Shown here: one piece after another, positions 1 to 6,862 of the stretch
Position numbering within the stretch: position 1 is the stretch's first letter
Layout of the letters: every line of letters begins with the position of its first letter
Source: Pseudomonadota bacterium
GTDB lineage: Bacteria > Pseudomonadota > Gammaproteobacteria > Xanthomonadales > Xanthomonadaceae
NCBI GenBank assembly: GCA_023423605.1
Contig: JAFAFF010000278.1
Span: 1 to 6,862 of the forward strand
DNA length: 6,862 nucleotides
Reading direction: 5' to 3'
Notes under the pieces: generated by a model
Told to the model about the DNA's origin: nothing
The model's input: the letters and a program-made list of their open reading frames with translations, nothing else
Database searches by the model: none
Program-made: the position numbers and the translations under genes

Positions 1-1
1 T

Positions 2-540
<539 letters not shown>

Positions 541-553
541 GTGGTGGCCGGAC

Positions 554-3500
554 TCACCCCACGCAGGTGCGGGCCCGGCCTTCGCTCTTGGCACGGTACA
601 GCGCGCGATCGGCGCGCTGGTACAGCAGCTTCGGCGTGCGGTCGCCCGCATCCAGCTCCACCAACCCGGCACTGAAGCTCACCCGCAGCCCCGGCACCGC
701 CGCCCATGGCCCATGGTCCCGGAACAGCGCATGCAGCCGTGCACAGACCTGCGCTGCCTCCTGCAGCCGCGTATCGTTGAGCAGCAGCGCGAACTCTTCG
801 CCGCCGGTACGTGCCGGCATGTCCGAGTCGCGGCACGCGGACGCAAGCACCTGCGCCACCTCGGCCAGCACCACATCACCCACGCTGTGCGAATGCTGGT
901 CGTTGACGTCCTTGAAGTGATCCACGTCCAGCACCACCAGGCACAACGGATGGCCACTGCGCTGCGAACGCGCGAAATCCCGTGCCAACGCCTCGTCGAA
1001 CGCACGCCGGTTCGGCAGGCCGGTCAATGCGTCCTCGCGCGCCTGCCGCTCGAACGCTTCGGATTGCAGCGCCAGGCGGTCCACCAGCTCGCTCTTTTCG
1101 GAGTTCAGCGCCTGCAGGTGCACGGTCTGTGCCTGCAGATCGCGCGTGGCCTCATCCACCATGCGCGCCAGACGTGTATTGGAGGCCTTGTAGCGATCAA
1201 TCATGAAGCGGTAGAACGCCACCAGCACCGCCAGCAGCAGCAATGCCGCCACTATCCGTACATCGGTGCGCTGCCACCAGAACGGCTTGATGGTGAACGA
1301 CCACACCGCTTCCCTGTCGCTCCATTCGCCCCCCGGATGGGCCGCGGCTACGTGCAACGTATAGCTGCCCGGGGCCAGGCCGACGAATTCCACGCTGCGC
1401 TGCTGGCCACGTTCCACCCAGTTGCGGTCCAGGCCCTGCAGCCGGGTGCGATAGCGGATGCGTTCGGACATCAGGTAGCTGAGGCCGACGAAGCTGACCG
1501 CCACCCTGCTGCCACCCTTGATGCCGGCTTCATGCGGGCCTTCCCAATGAATGGGCGCGCCATCCACCTCGACGCTTTCAATCACCGCAGGCGGCGCCAG
1601 CCGGTCGCGGAAACGCTGCAGGCGCAGCGGGTCCACCATGCTCAGGCCACCGGCAGTCACCACCCAGAACGTTCCGTCCCGGCGCAACAGCGCGGCCGGT
1701 CCGGAACTGCCGTTGGCCTGCGAATTGGCCATGCCGTCGATCTCGTTGTAGCGCTCCACCTGCAGGCGCGGCGCGCGCCCATCGGCAACCTCGTTCAACA
1801 GGCTCATGTCGGTACGCAGCACGCCGCGGTTGCTGCTGATCCATACGTTGCCCACGCGATCGGGCACCATCTGGAACACGGTGTCCACCGGCATGCCCTG
1901 CTCCAGACCGACCCGTGCCAGTTGCCCGTCCCGGTAGCGATACAGGCCGCGGTCGCTGCTGATCCACATGGCATCGCCGATCTGCTGGAAACCGAACACA
2001 CTGCGGCCACCGCCCATCGGGGCCAGGTCGATATGCTGCACGTGGTCGCCACGCAGCACCCGGACGCCTTCGATGGTGCCGATCCACAGATTGCCCTGCG
2101 CATCATGCGCCATCGCGGTGATCAGGATGCCCGGCATGCCCGCCACCTGCGGCACGCTCACGCCGTCGGCGCCGATGCGGACCACGCCCTTCTGCGTGCC
2201 CGGCCACACCACGCCCTGCGCGTCCACGCTCATCGCACGCACATTGCCACCGGGCATGCCTTCGCCCGTACCGTAGGTGCGCCGCGGATGTCCCTGCGGA
2301 TCGAGCCGGAACACGCCGTCGCCGAACGTGCCCACCCACAGGTCGCCGTCCAGGCCCTGCGCCAGGCTCAGCACCGAAGGCGCCTTGCCGCCGCGGTTGT
2401 GCAGCGGCACCGGCACGAAACCACCTTCGGGACCGCGCCGGTCCAGGCCGCTGGCACTGCCCACCCACAGGGTACGGTGGGCGTCTTCCAGCACCGTGCG
2501 CACGTAATCACCGCTGAGGCCATCGCGCTCGGTGAAACTGGCGAACAGGGTTTCGCGCAGGCGGTACAGCCCGCCGTTGGCGCCGGCCCAGATGCTGCCC
2601 TCGGCATCTTCGCGCAGGCTCACCACGCGCCCGCCCGGCAGGTTCAGGCCCGCAGGCAGGCGCTCCAGTCCATGCCGGGAAATGCGTAGCAGTCCCTGGT
2701 TTTCGGTGCCCAGCCACAGATCACCATGGCGGTCCTGCAGCATCGCGGTCATGTGGATCTGCCCGGGTACGCGATGCACCAGTTCCAGCTGATCGCCCTG
2801 CAGGCGATGGATGCGTTCGCCAGCAACGATCCACAACACGCCGTCCGGGGCCCGGTAGGGCCATACCAGCCCCTCGCCGACGCCCCACGCCGCCGGTGCG
2901 CGCTTGAGCACGCCATCGGTATCGCGAAACACCAGTCCGTCCAGGGTACCGACCCAGACACGGTCCTGCGCATCCACTGCCATCTTGGTGAAACTCAACG
3001 CCATCGGCAGGCCGGGCGGGGGTTCCTGGTACTGGAAACGCCCTTCCCGGTCCAGCGAGCCGATGCCGCGGCCTTCATACAGCAGCCACAGCCGACCGTG
3101 GCTGTCCACGTCCATGTCGTTGATGAGTACCTGCGGGCTGGGCGCCCGGCGGGCGTGGGTGGACCATCGGCCTTCGGCGGTGCGATGACTGACGTTGCCG
3201 CGCGAATCGCTGACCCACAGTCCCCCATCGCGGTCCACCAGCAGCGCACCGACGCCATTGTCGGGCAGTCCCGGCCGCGTGCTGCGGTCGAACACGGTGA
3301 AATCCAGGCCGTTGTAGCGCACCAGCCCTTCCCAGGTGGCAAACCACAGATGGCCTTCCGGGGTCTGCGCGATATCGCGCAGCGAGTTGTGGGGAAGGCC
3401 ATTGCGCGAAGTCCACACGTCGATGGCATAGTCGCGCAACGGCGGCGGACCACTTTCCGCGGCCTGCAACGGCGCGCACGGCAGCAGCGCCAGCAGGATG

Positions 3501-3577
3501 GCCAGTGCCCAGCCGCGCAGGCCGGATCCCCCTCCATCACGCCTCCCTGCGACGGCCCCCCTCCCCGGAATCTTCAT
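554..3577 (-). CDS. Membrane diguanylate cyclase with double seven-bladed periplasmic propeller, Y_Y_Y and GGEEF domains
   Basis: Predicted to make c-di-GMP from two GTP in response to a periplasmic or envelope signal; 1007 residues. Residues 1-39 form a signal peptide with probable cleavage LQA|AES. About 60-650 contain fourteen W-(V/I/L)-G-T-type propeller motifs, from HLWFATWEG (W78) to TFWVVTAGG (W638), about 43 residues apart, consistent with two seven-bladed wheels. A Y_Y_Y domain (about 695-762) follows, then one membrane helix (about 775-793) and a coiled coil (about 797-845). The GGDEF domain (849 to the end) begins DALTGLPNRR and has a metal-site Asp in DVDHFKDVND (D884), GGEEF at 925-929 and the inhibitory RxxD (RDSD, 916-919) at the correct five-residue spacing, so it looks active and feedback-inhibited. 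Oddities are S896 in place of the usual Gly of the GHxxGD stretch, and Thr just before GGEEF where Tyr is common. I prefer ATG 3577 because it starts shortly before the signal peptide; an in-frame ATG at 3625 would add 16 residues. It follows the histidine kinase after 161 nt on the same strand. The ligand is unknown. Confidence 0.93.
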   Translation of the reverse strand: MKIPGRGAVAGRRDGGGSGLRGWALAILLALLPCAPLQAAESGPPPLRDYAIDVWTSRNGLPHNSLRDIAQTPEGHLWFATWEGLVRYNGLDFTVFDRSTRPGLPDNGVGALLVDRDGGLWVSDSRGNVSHRTAEGRWSTHARRAPSPQVLINDMDVDSHGRLWLLYEGRGIGSLDREGRFQYQEPPPGLPMALSFTKMAVDAQDRVWVGTLDGLVFRDTDGVLKRAPAAWGVGEGLVWPYRAPDGVLWIVAGERIHRLQGDQLELVHRVPGQIHMTAMLQDRHGDLWLGTENQGLLRISRHGLERLPAGLNLPGGRVVSLREDAEGSIWAGANGGLYRLRETLFASFTERDGLSGDYVRTVLEDAHRTLWVGSASGLDRRGPEGGFVPVPLHNRGGKAPSVLSLAQGLDGDLWVGTFGDGVFRLDPQGHPRRTYGTGEGMPGGNVRAMSVDAQGVVWPGTQKGVVRIGADGVSVPQVAGMPGILITAMAHDAQGNLWIGTIEGVRVLRGDHVQHIDLAPMGGGRSVFGFQQIGDAMWISSDRGLYRYRDGQLARVGLEQGMPVDTVFQMVPDRVGNVWISSNRGVLRTDMSLLNEVADGRAPRLQVERYNEIDGMANSQANGSSGPAALLRRDGTFWVVTAGGLSMVDPLRLQRFRDRLAPPAVIESVEVDGAPIHWEGPHEAGIKGGSRVAVSFVGLSYLMSERIRYRTRLQGLDRNWVERGQQRSVEFVGLAPGSYTLHVAAAHPGGEWSDREAVWSFTIKPFWWQRTDVRIVAALLLLAVLVAFYRFMIDRYKASNTRLARMVDEATRDLQAQTVHLQALNSEKSELVDRLALQSEAFERQAREDALTGLPNRRAFDEALARDFARSQRSGHPLCLVVLDVDHFKDVNDQHSHSVGDVVLAEVAQVLASACRDSDMPARTGGEEFALLLNDTRLQEAAQVCARLHALFRDHGPWAAVPGLRVSFSAGLVELDAGDRTPKLLYQRADRALYRAKSEGRARTCVG

Positions 3578-3738
3578 CGTGCCCCGCCGGCTCCAGGGAG
3601 ATGCTGGCACGACCACACGCGACATCCGTCAGTCCGGACGCGCATGCAGACGGGGGCGGGAGCGGGAGCGGGACAGGTCATCGAACGGGCACCGTGTAAT
3701 TGTGCGCATCATAGGCAAAAGCGCGCCTGCGTGGGTGC
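3578..3738 (-). promoter_or_regulatory. Leader/intergenic region upstream of the diguanylate cyclase, with possible own promoter
   Basis: This 161-nt stretch separates the histidine kinase stop from the cyclase start on the minus strand. A TATGAT hexamer (minus strand, 3708-3713) is a fair -10 candidate, but no convincing TTGACA-like -35 lies 16-18 nt before it. Transcription starting there would give a C-rich leader of about 125 nt. No stem-loop with a T-run follows the kinase stop, so read-through from the two-component operon is equally possible. The ribosome binding site of the cyclase is weak: GGAG sits about 13 nt before ATG 3577, with a GGGG stretch closer in. The spacing and the -10 resemblance are seen directly; promoter activity is inference. 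Confidence 0.25.
3652..3672 (+). other. G-quadruplex-type motif (four G-runs)
   Basis: Four runs of three or more G (3652-3656, 3658-3660, 3664-3666, 3670-3672), separated by loops of 1, 3 and 3 nt (C, AGC, AGC), fit the usual intramolecular G-quadruplex pattern. It is also a short GGGAGC tandem repeat. It lies on the template strand of the cyclase leader, so the mRNA would carry the C-rich complement and any quadruplex would form in DNA rather than in RNA. In a genome this GC-rich such a motif can arise by chance, and no function is shown. Confidence 0.4.
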
Positions 3739-5151
3739 TCAGGCGCCGCCCCGCCGTTCGGCCAGGGTCGGCGCCGGCCAATACACCACGGCCTCCAGCC
3801 CGCCGGTTTCGCGGTTGTGCAGCGTTACCCGCGCGCCATCCTTCTCGGCCAGCGCACGGGCGATGGTCAGGCCCAGGCCCGCACCACCGGTCTGCCGCGA
3901 ACGCGACGTTTCCAGGCGCACGAACGGATCGAACACGCTGTGCAGCTGGTGTTCTTCCAGTCCCGGGCCTTCATCGCTGATCCGCACCCGCACGCCATCG
4001 CCATCGCGTTCGGCCCTCACACGGGCGCGCTTGCCATACATCAATGCATTGTCCAGCAGGTTGGAGAACAGCCGGCGCATCGCCAGCGGCCGGACCATCA
4101 ATACCGCGCCGCAGCCGGCGTCGAAGCGCGCTTCATTGCCCGCTTCCACCGCATCTTCCACCAGGCTTTCCAGCAGCGAATCCAGATCCAGCGCGGCGCG
4201 TGGCTCGGCGCTCTCGGCACTGCGCGCCAGCTCCAATCCTTCCCGGATCAACGCCTGCATCGCGGCAAGATCGCCGATCAGGCGTTCACGCAGGGTGGCC
4301 TCACCGACGTTTTCCAGCCGCAGGCGCAGGCGGGTCACCGGCGTCTGCAGGTCATGGGTAATGGCCGCCAGCATGTGGGTGCGTTCGGAAAGGTGCCGCT
4401 GTACCTGCTGCTGCATGGCATTGAATGCTTCGGCGGCGCGCCGCACTTCCAGCGGGCCGGTCACCGGCATGGGCGCCCGGTGCAGGTCCATGCCGAGCTG
4501 CTGGGCGGCCGATGCCAGCCGTTGCAGGGGCGCGCTGGCCATCCGTGCGACCACATAGGCCAGCACGGCGATGGCGAGCACCAGCAGCGTAAGGAACAGC
4601 GGGTCCACGGCCAGCACGCCATTGTGGGCGATGGCAGGCGATTCCAGCGCCAGCGCCAGCGGCGTGCCATCGGACAGTGCCAGCTGCACGGCGCGGCAGC
4701 GCGGCGGAATGAAGGCCGGGTCATGGTCGCGCGGCGGGCGCTTGCGGTGGTTTTCGTCCGGCGGACGCGCCAGCAGATCTTCCAGGCGCGGCATGCAGGC
4801 CCGGAACGATGTGAAACGTACCTGGGCACTGGCCACGGCACCCGGACGCGCCGCCAGCACCTCCATCAGCGCCTGGTCCACGCGTCCCTGGCGGCTGTCC
4901 GCCGGCAGCGGACGTACGCTGGGACCACCGACTCGCAACAGGCGCTGGCGCAGTTCCGGGCTTTCGTCCAGCAGGTTGACGAACCCCTGCAGGCGGTCGG
5001 CGATGCGGTTGAGGTTCTGTCGCTCGAACTCCTGCTGGCGCTTGGCGCCGGCCAGCAGCGTGGCACCGATGGCGGCCACGCTCATGCCCAGCAGCAGGAT
5101 CACGAACAGTCGCCCGACCATCGACGACAGGAAGCGGCGCAGCCGGTTCAT
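3739..5151 (-). CDS. Sensor histidine kinase of an OmpR-type two-component system (MacS-like by context)
   Basis: An inner-membrane kinase of 470 residues that should autophosphorylate on His and pass the phosphate to the regulator encoded just before it. Two membrane helices (about 13-34 and 183-202) enclose a periplasmic sensor loop of roughly 150 residues. A HAMP domain (about 203-255) follows, with the conserved Pro (P208) and Glu (E235). The H-box is ITHDLQTPVTRLRLR with H266; D267 and T270 keep the D/E-x-x-T/N pattern of bifunctional kinase-phosphatases. The ATPase domain shows the N-box (NLLDNAL, N368), G1 (DEGPG, D393), F-box (FDPF, 407-410) and G2 (GGAGLGL, 422-428), all intact. The periplasmic loop has two cysteines (C119, C152) around a charged, His/Asp-containing stretch (132-144). 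Its ATG overlaps the regulator TGA by 4 nt, so the pair is translationally coupled. Kinase identity is certain; the signal and the Mac link are inferred from position. Confidence 0.94.
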   Translation of the reverse strand: MNRLRRFLSSMVGRLFVILLLGMSVAAIGATLLAGAKRQQEFERQNLNRIADRLQGFVNLLDESPELRQRLLRVGGPSVRPLPADSRQGRVDQALMEVLAARPGAVASAQVRFTSFRACMPRLEDLLARPPDENHRKRPPRDHDPAFIPPRCRAVQLALSDGTPLALALESPAIAHNGVLAVDPLFLTLLVLAIAVLAYVVARMASAPLQRLASAAQQLGMDLHRAPMPVTGPLEVRRAAEAFNAMQQQVQRHLSERTHMLAAITHDLQTPVTRLRLRLENVGEATLRERLIGDLAAMQALIREGLELARSAESAEPRAALDLDSLLESLVEDAVEAGNEARFDAGCGAVLMVRPLAMRRLFSNLLDNALMYGKRARVRAERDGDGVRVRISDEGPGLEEHQLHSVFDPFVRLETSRSRQTGGAGLGLTIARALAEKDGARVTLHNRETGGLEAVVYWPAPTLAERRGGA

Positions 5152-5876
5152 TCCAGCGCGACCGCCGCGGCCAGCACGTAGCCTTCGTTGCGCACGGTCT
5201 TGATCAGGCCGTCCGGGCCGCCGTCATCGGCCAGCTTGTTGCGCAGCCGGCTCACCTGCAGGTCAATCGCGCGATCCTGCGATTCATAGTTGCGACCGCT
5301 GCTGAGGGCCACCAGCTGTTCGCGCGACAGCACCTTGTTGGCATGCGCCACGAACACCCGCAGCAGGCGGAATTCAGCACCGGACAGCACCACCACGCGG
5401 CCATCGGGGTCCACCAGGTGACGGTGTTCCAGGTCGAATATCCAACGCGCGAAACGTGCACGGCGGATCGCCAGCGGCTCCAGGTTGGCCGGCAGCGCTT
5501 CGGTACGGCGCAGGACGTTGCGGATGCGCGCCAGCAGTTCGCGCGGCTCGAATGGCTTGGCCAGGTAATCGTCGGCGCCCATTTCCAGGCCCAGCACGCG
5601 GTCGATCGGCTCGGCCCGTGCGGTGAGCATGATCACCGGCGTGGCCGAGCGCGCACGCAGGTCGCGGCACAGGGTCAGACCGTCTTCGCGCGGCAGGTTG
5701 AGGTCCAGCACGATCAGGTCCACGTGTTCGCGCTCCAGCACCTGGCGCATGCCGGCACCATCGGCCGCGGTGCTGACCTGGTAGCCGGCGCGGCCGAGCT
5801 GTTCGGCCAGCAGGCTGCGGATGTCGGTGTCGTCATCGACGATGAGCAGGCGATGCATCGGGTTCACGGTCTCCAT
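5148..5876 (-). CDS. OmpR/PhoB-family response regulator (MacR-like by context)
   Basis: A DNA-binding response regulator of 242 residues. The receiver domain (about 7-120) shows the acidic pocket IVDDD (D14-D16), the phosphoacceptor Asp in LIVLDLNLP (D58), the switch Thr in MLTAR (T85) and the conserved Lys in YLAKPF (K107). The C-terminal winged helix (about 140-240) has the typical LSGAEFRLL, the recognition-helix region ESQDRAIDLQVSRLRNKL and the closing TVRNEGYVL. The frame stays open upstream to 6098, but the receiver fold begins only at MHRLLIVDDD. Plausible starts are therefore ATG 5876 (chosen; AGGGG about 11 nt before it), GTG 5864 or ATG 5858, giving 242 to 236 residues, normal for the family. 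It overlaps the kinase gene by ATGA and is divergent from the MacA-type gene, a common layout for regulators that control the neighbouring operon or themselves. The target genes are inference. Confidence 0.95.
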   Translation of the reverse strand: METVNPMHRLLIVDDDTDIRSLLAEQLGRAGYQVSTAADGAGMRQVLEREHVDLIVLDLNLPREDGLTLCRDLRARSATPVIMLTARAEPIDRVLGLEMGADDYLAKPFEPRELLARIRNVLRRTEALPANLEPLAIRRARFARWIFDLEHRHLVDPDGRVVVLSGAEFRLLRVFVAHANKVLSREQLVALSSGRNYESQDRAIDLQVSRLRNKLADDGGPDGLIKTVRNEGYVLAAAVALE

Positions 5877-6034
5877 GACGCCATCATCCCCTGTCGGCAG
5901 CTGAACCGCACGCACGCCAATGCGTTGCAGTGTATCCGCCGCCATCGGGGATACAGATCGAAACAATCCAGGCATTCCAATGTTACACAGGGACACACAT
6001 CGAGGATTGAGTGCGACCACGAAGGCTTCGCACA
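5877..6034. promoter_or_regulatory. Divergent promoter region between the response regulator and macA-type gene
   Basis: This 158-nt gap must hold the control signals for two divergent genes. It contains an inverted repeat at 5931-5955 (listed separately). On the minus strand, TACACT (5929-5934) is a possible -10 for the regulator, with only a poor -35 (TCTGTA) 17 nt upstream, as at activator-dependent promoters. On the plus strand, TTGCAG (5925-5930) resembles a -35, but the nearest -10-like GATACA is 19 nt away. ACACA repeats at 5985-5989 and 5995-5999 are 10 nt apart, the helical spacing of OmpR-type half-sites. None of these is strong enough to call as a promoter alone. Confidence 0.4.
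5931..5955. promoter_or_regulatory. 7-bp inverted repeat, candidate operator
   Basis: TGTATCC (5931-5937) and GGATACA (5949-5955) are perfect reverse complements separated by 11 nt. The half-site centres are 18 nt apart, about two helical turns, so both would face the same side of the DNA. The site overlaps the best -10 candidate for the regulator gene on the minus strand and directly follows a TTGCAG on the plus strand. A dimeric regulator binding here could affect both directions. OmpR-family proteins usually bind direct repeats, so a different regulator is also possible. Confidence 0.4.
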
Positions 6035-6862
6035 ATGTCCGTGACGCCGCCGAGCGGCCTGCCGAGTAGCCCCATCGTGAACTTCCGCCTGCTGCCAAGG
6101 ACCCGTCGCGGTCGCCTTCTGTTGACCGCCGCCGTGATCGTGCTGCTGGCCGTGGTGCTGTGGCTCACGCTGCGCAAGCCGGCCGCGCCGCCGCTGGCCA
6201 CCTCGCCGGTGACGCGCGCGGATATCGAACAGACCGTGGATGCGACCGGCGTGATCGACGCCTACAAGCTGGTCAGCGTGGGTGCGCAGGCGTCCGGCCA
6301 GGTCAAATCGCTGAAAGTGCAGCTCGGCGATACGGTCAAGGAAGGCGACCTGATCGCCGAGATCGATGCCACCACCCAGCAGAACACGGTGCTCAAGGCC
6401 GAGGCCACCCTGCAGCAGCAACGCGCGCAGCTGGCCGTGCAGCAGGCCACCCTGCGCCAGAACGAGCTGGATTTCGCGCGCCAGCGGCAGATGCTGGAAG
6501 CCGAAGCCACCTCGCGCCAGGAATACGATGCCGCCGAAGCGGCGTTGAAGACCGCCCGCGCGCAGCTGCAGGCCAGCCAGGCGCAGATCAAGGGCAGCGA
6601 GACCGAAGTAGCCACCGCCCGCGCCAACCTGGCGTATACCCGCATCACCGCACCGATGGACGGCACCGTGGTCGCGGTGGTGACCGAGGAAGGCCGCACC
6701 GTCAACGCCAACCAGACCGCCCCGACCATCGTCATGCTGGCGCGGCTGGACCTGGTGACGGTCAATGCGGAGATTTCCGAAGCGGACGTGGTGAAGATCA
6801 AGGCCGGCATGCCGGTGTACTTCACCACGCTGGGCGATCCGGACCGCAAGTACCACGCCACG
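6035..6862 (+). CDS. macA: MacA-type periplasmic adaptor (membrane fusion protein) of an ABC efflux pump, first 276 residues, 3' end outside window
   Basis: This is the adaptor that joins a MacB-type ABC transporter in the inner membrane to a TolC-type outer-membrane channel. One membrane anchor (about 27-46) follows a positively charged cytoplasmic tail. The first lipoyl half-motif is VGAQASGQVKSLKVQLGD (82-99). A long Gln/Ala-rich coiled-coil hairpin (about 115-195) is followed by the second lipoyl half-motif NLAYTRITAPMDGTV (198-212). The start of the beta-barrel includes ISEADVVKIKAG (247-258) and TTLGDP (264-269), all closely resembling E. coli MacA from memory. Q227 aligns with the Gln that forms the gating ring in E. 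coli MacA. I chose ATG 6035 because GAAGG lies 9 nt upstream; the in-frame GTG 6077 would give a tail more like that of E. coli but has a poorer ribosome site. About a quarter of the protein is missing at the window edge; macB and an outer-membrane gene are expected to follow. Confidence 0.93.
   Translation, partial: MSVTPPSGLPSSPIVNFRLLPRTRRGRLLLTAAVIVLLAVVLWLTLRKPAAPPLATSPVTRADIEQTVDATGVIDAYKLVSVGAQASGQVKSLKVQLGDTVKEGDLIAEIDATTQQNTVLKAEATLQQQRAQLAVQQATLRQNELDFARQRQMLEAEATSRQEYDAAEAALKTARAQLQASQAQIKGSETEVATARANLAYTRITAPMDGTVVAVVTEEGRTVNANQTAPTIVMLARLDLVTVNAEISEADVVKIKAGMPVYFTTLGDPDRKYHAT

Noticed and set aside
3464..3490. Lipoprotein-type signal in the cyclase N-terminus (Cys at residue 34)
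   Set aside because: Pro precedes the Cys (LLPC), which does not fit a lipobox; the LQA|AES site five residues later suits ordinary signal peptidase cleavage.
3708..3738. Rho-independent terminator after the kinase gene (a CTTTTG stretch)
   Set aside because: The T-run is only four bases and no stable stem precedes it on the minus strand.
2726..4558. A 610-codon plus-strand open frame spanning the cyclase 5' end, the intergenic region and the kinase 3' part
   Set aside because: It crosses two well-supported minus-strand genes, changes composition midway (His/Gln-rich then Ser/Arg-rich) and shows no domain; a GC-driven shadow.
3817..5181. A 454-codon plus-strand open frame antisense to the kinase
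   Set aside because: Low-complexity Gln/His/Arg composition, and the opposite strand carries all kinase boxes in order.
5925..5955. Plus-strand promoter TTGCAG ... GATACA for the macA-type gene
   Set aside because: Spacing is 19 nt and the -10 match is modest; kept only as a remark in the intergenic entry.
5877..6098. Upstream extension of the response regulator frame to 6098 (316 residues)
   Set aside because: The added residues show no domain, cover the divergent intergenic region and overlap the macA-type start; OmpR-type regulators are normally about 230-240 residues.

Overview
The window looks like a chromosomal segment of a high-GC gammaproteobacterium of the Xanthomonadaceae, most probably the Stenotrophomonas maltophilia complex. 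Two things point there: strong G/C bias at third codon positions, and a pair of facing GTAG-headed hairpins at 475-540 that match the SMAG repeat family known from S. maltophilia. The species call is inference; no database was searched.

Layout. (1) 2-478, plus strand: the 3' part of the RNase T gene (rnt), whose stop codon lies inside the first GTAG hairpin. (2) 475-540: the SMAG-like inverted pair, filling almost the whole gap between two convergent genes. (3) 554-3577, minus strand: a 1007-residue membrane diguanylate cyclase with a signal peptide, fourteen periplasmic propeller blades, a Y_Y_Y domain, one membrane helix, a coiled coil and a GGEEF domain with an intact RxxD inhibitory site. 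(4) 3578-3738: a 161-nt leader/intergenic stretch with a G-quadruplex-type motif. (5) 3739-5151 and 5148-5876, minus strand: a sensor histidine kinase and an OmpR-type response regulator overlapping by 4 nt (ATGA), with the regulator transcribed first. (6) 5877-6034: a divergent intergenic region with a 7-bp inverted repeat. (7) 6035-6862, plus strand: the first 276 codons of a MacA-type periplasmic adaptor, cut by the window edge.

How the genes may work together. A two-component system divergent from a MacA-type efflux adaptor suggests (but does not prove) local control of a MacAB-TolC-like ABC pump whose other genes lie beyond the right edge. I recall a macABC efflux operon with an adjacent two-component pair (macRS) described in S. 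maltophilia and linked to drug, oxidative and envelope stress tolerance and biofilm formation; this locus has that arrangement. The point most worth attention is the large propeller-GGDEF protein encoded directly behind the kinase on the same strand. It could tie the envelope signal or the efflux system to c-di-GMP output. No mobile element, CRISPR array, tRNA or rRNA was seen, and the long open frames antisense to these genes look like GC-driven shadows.
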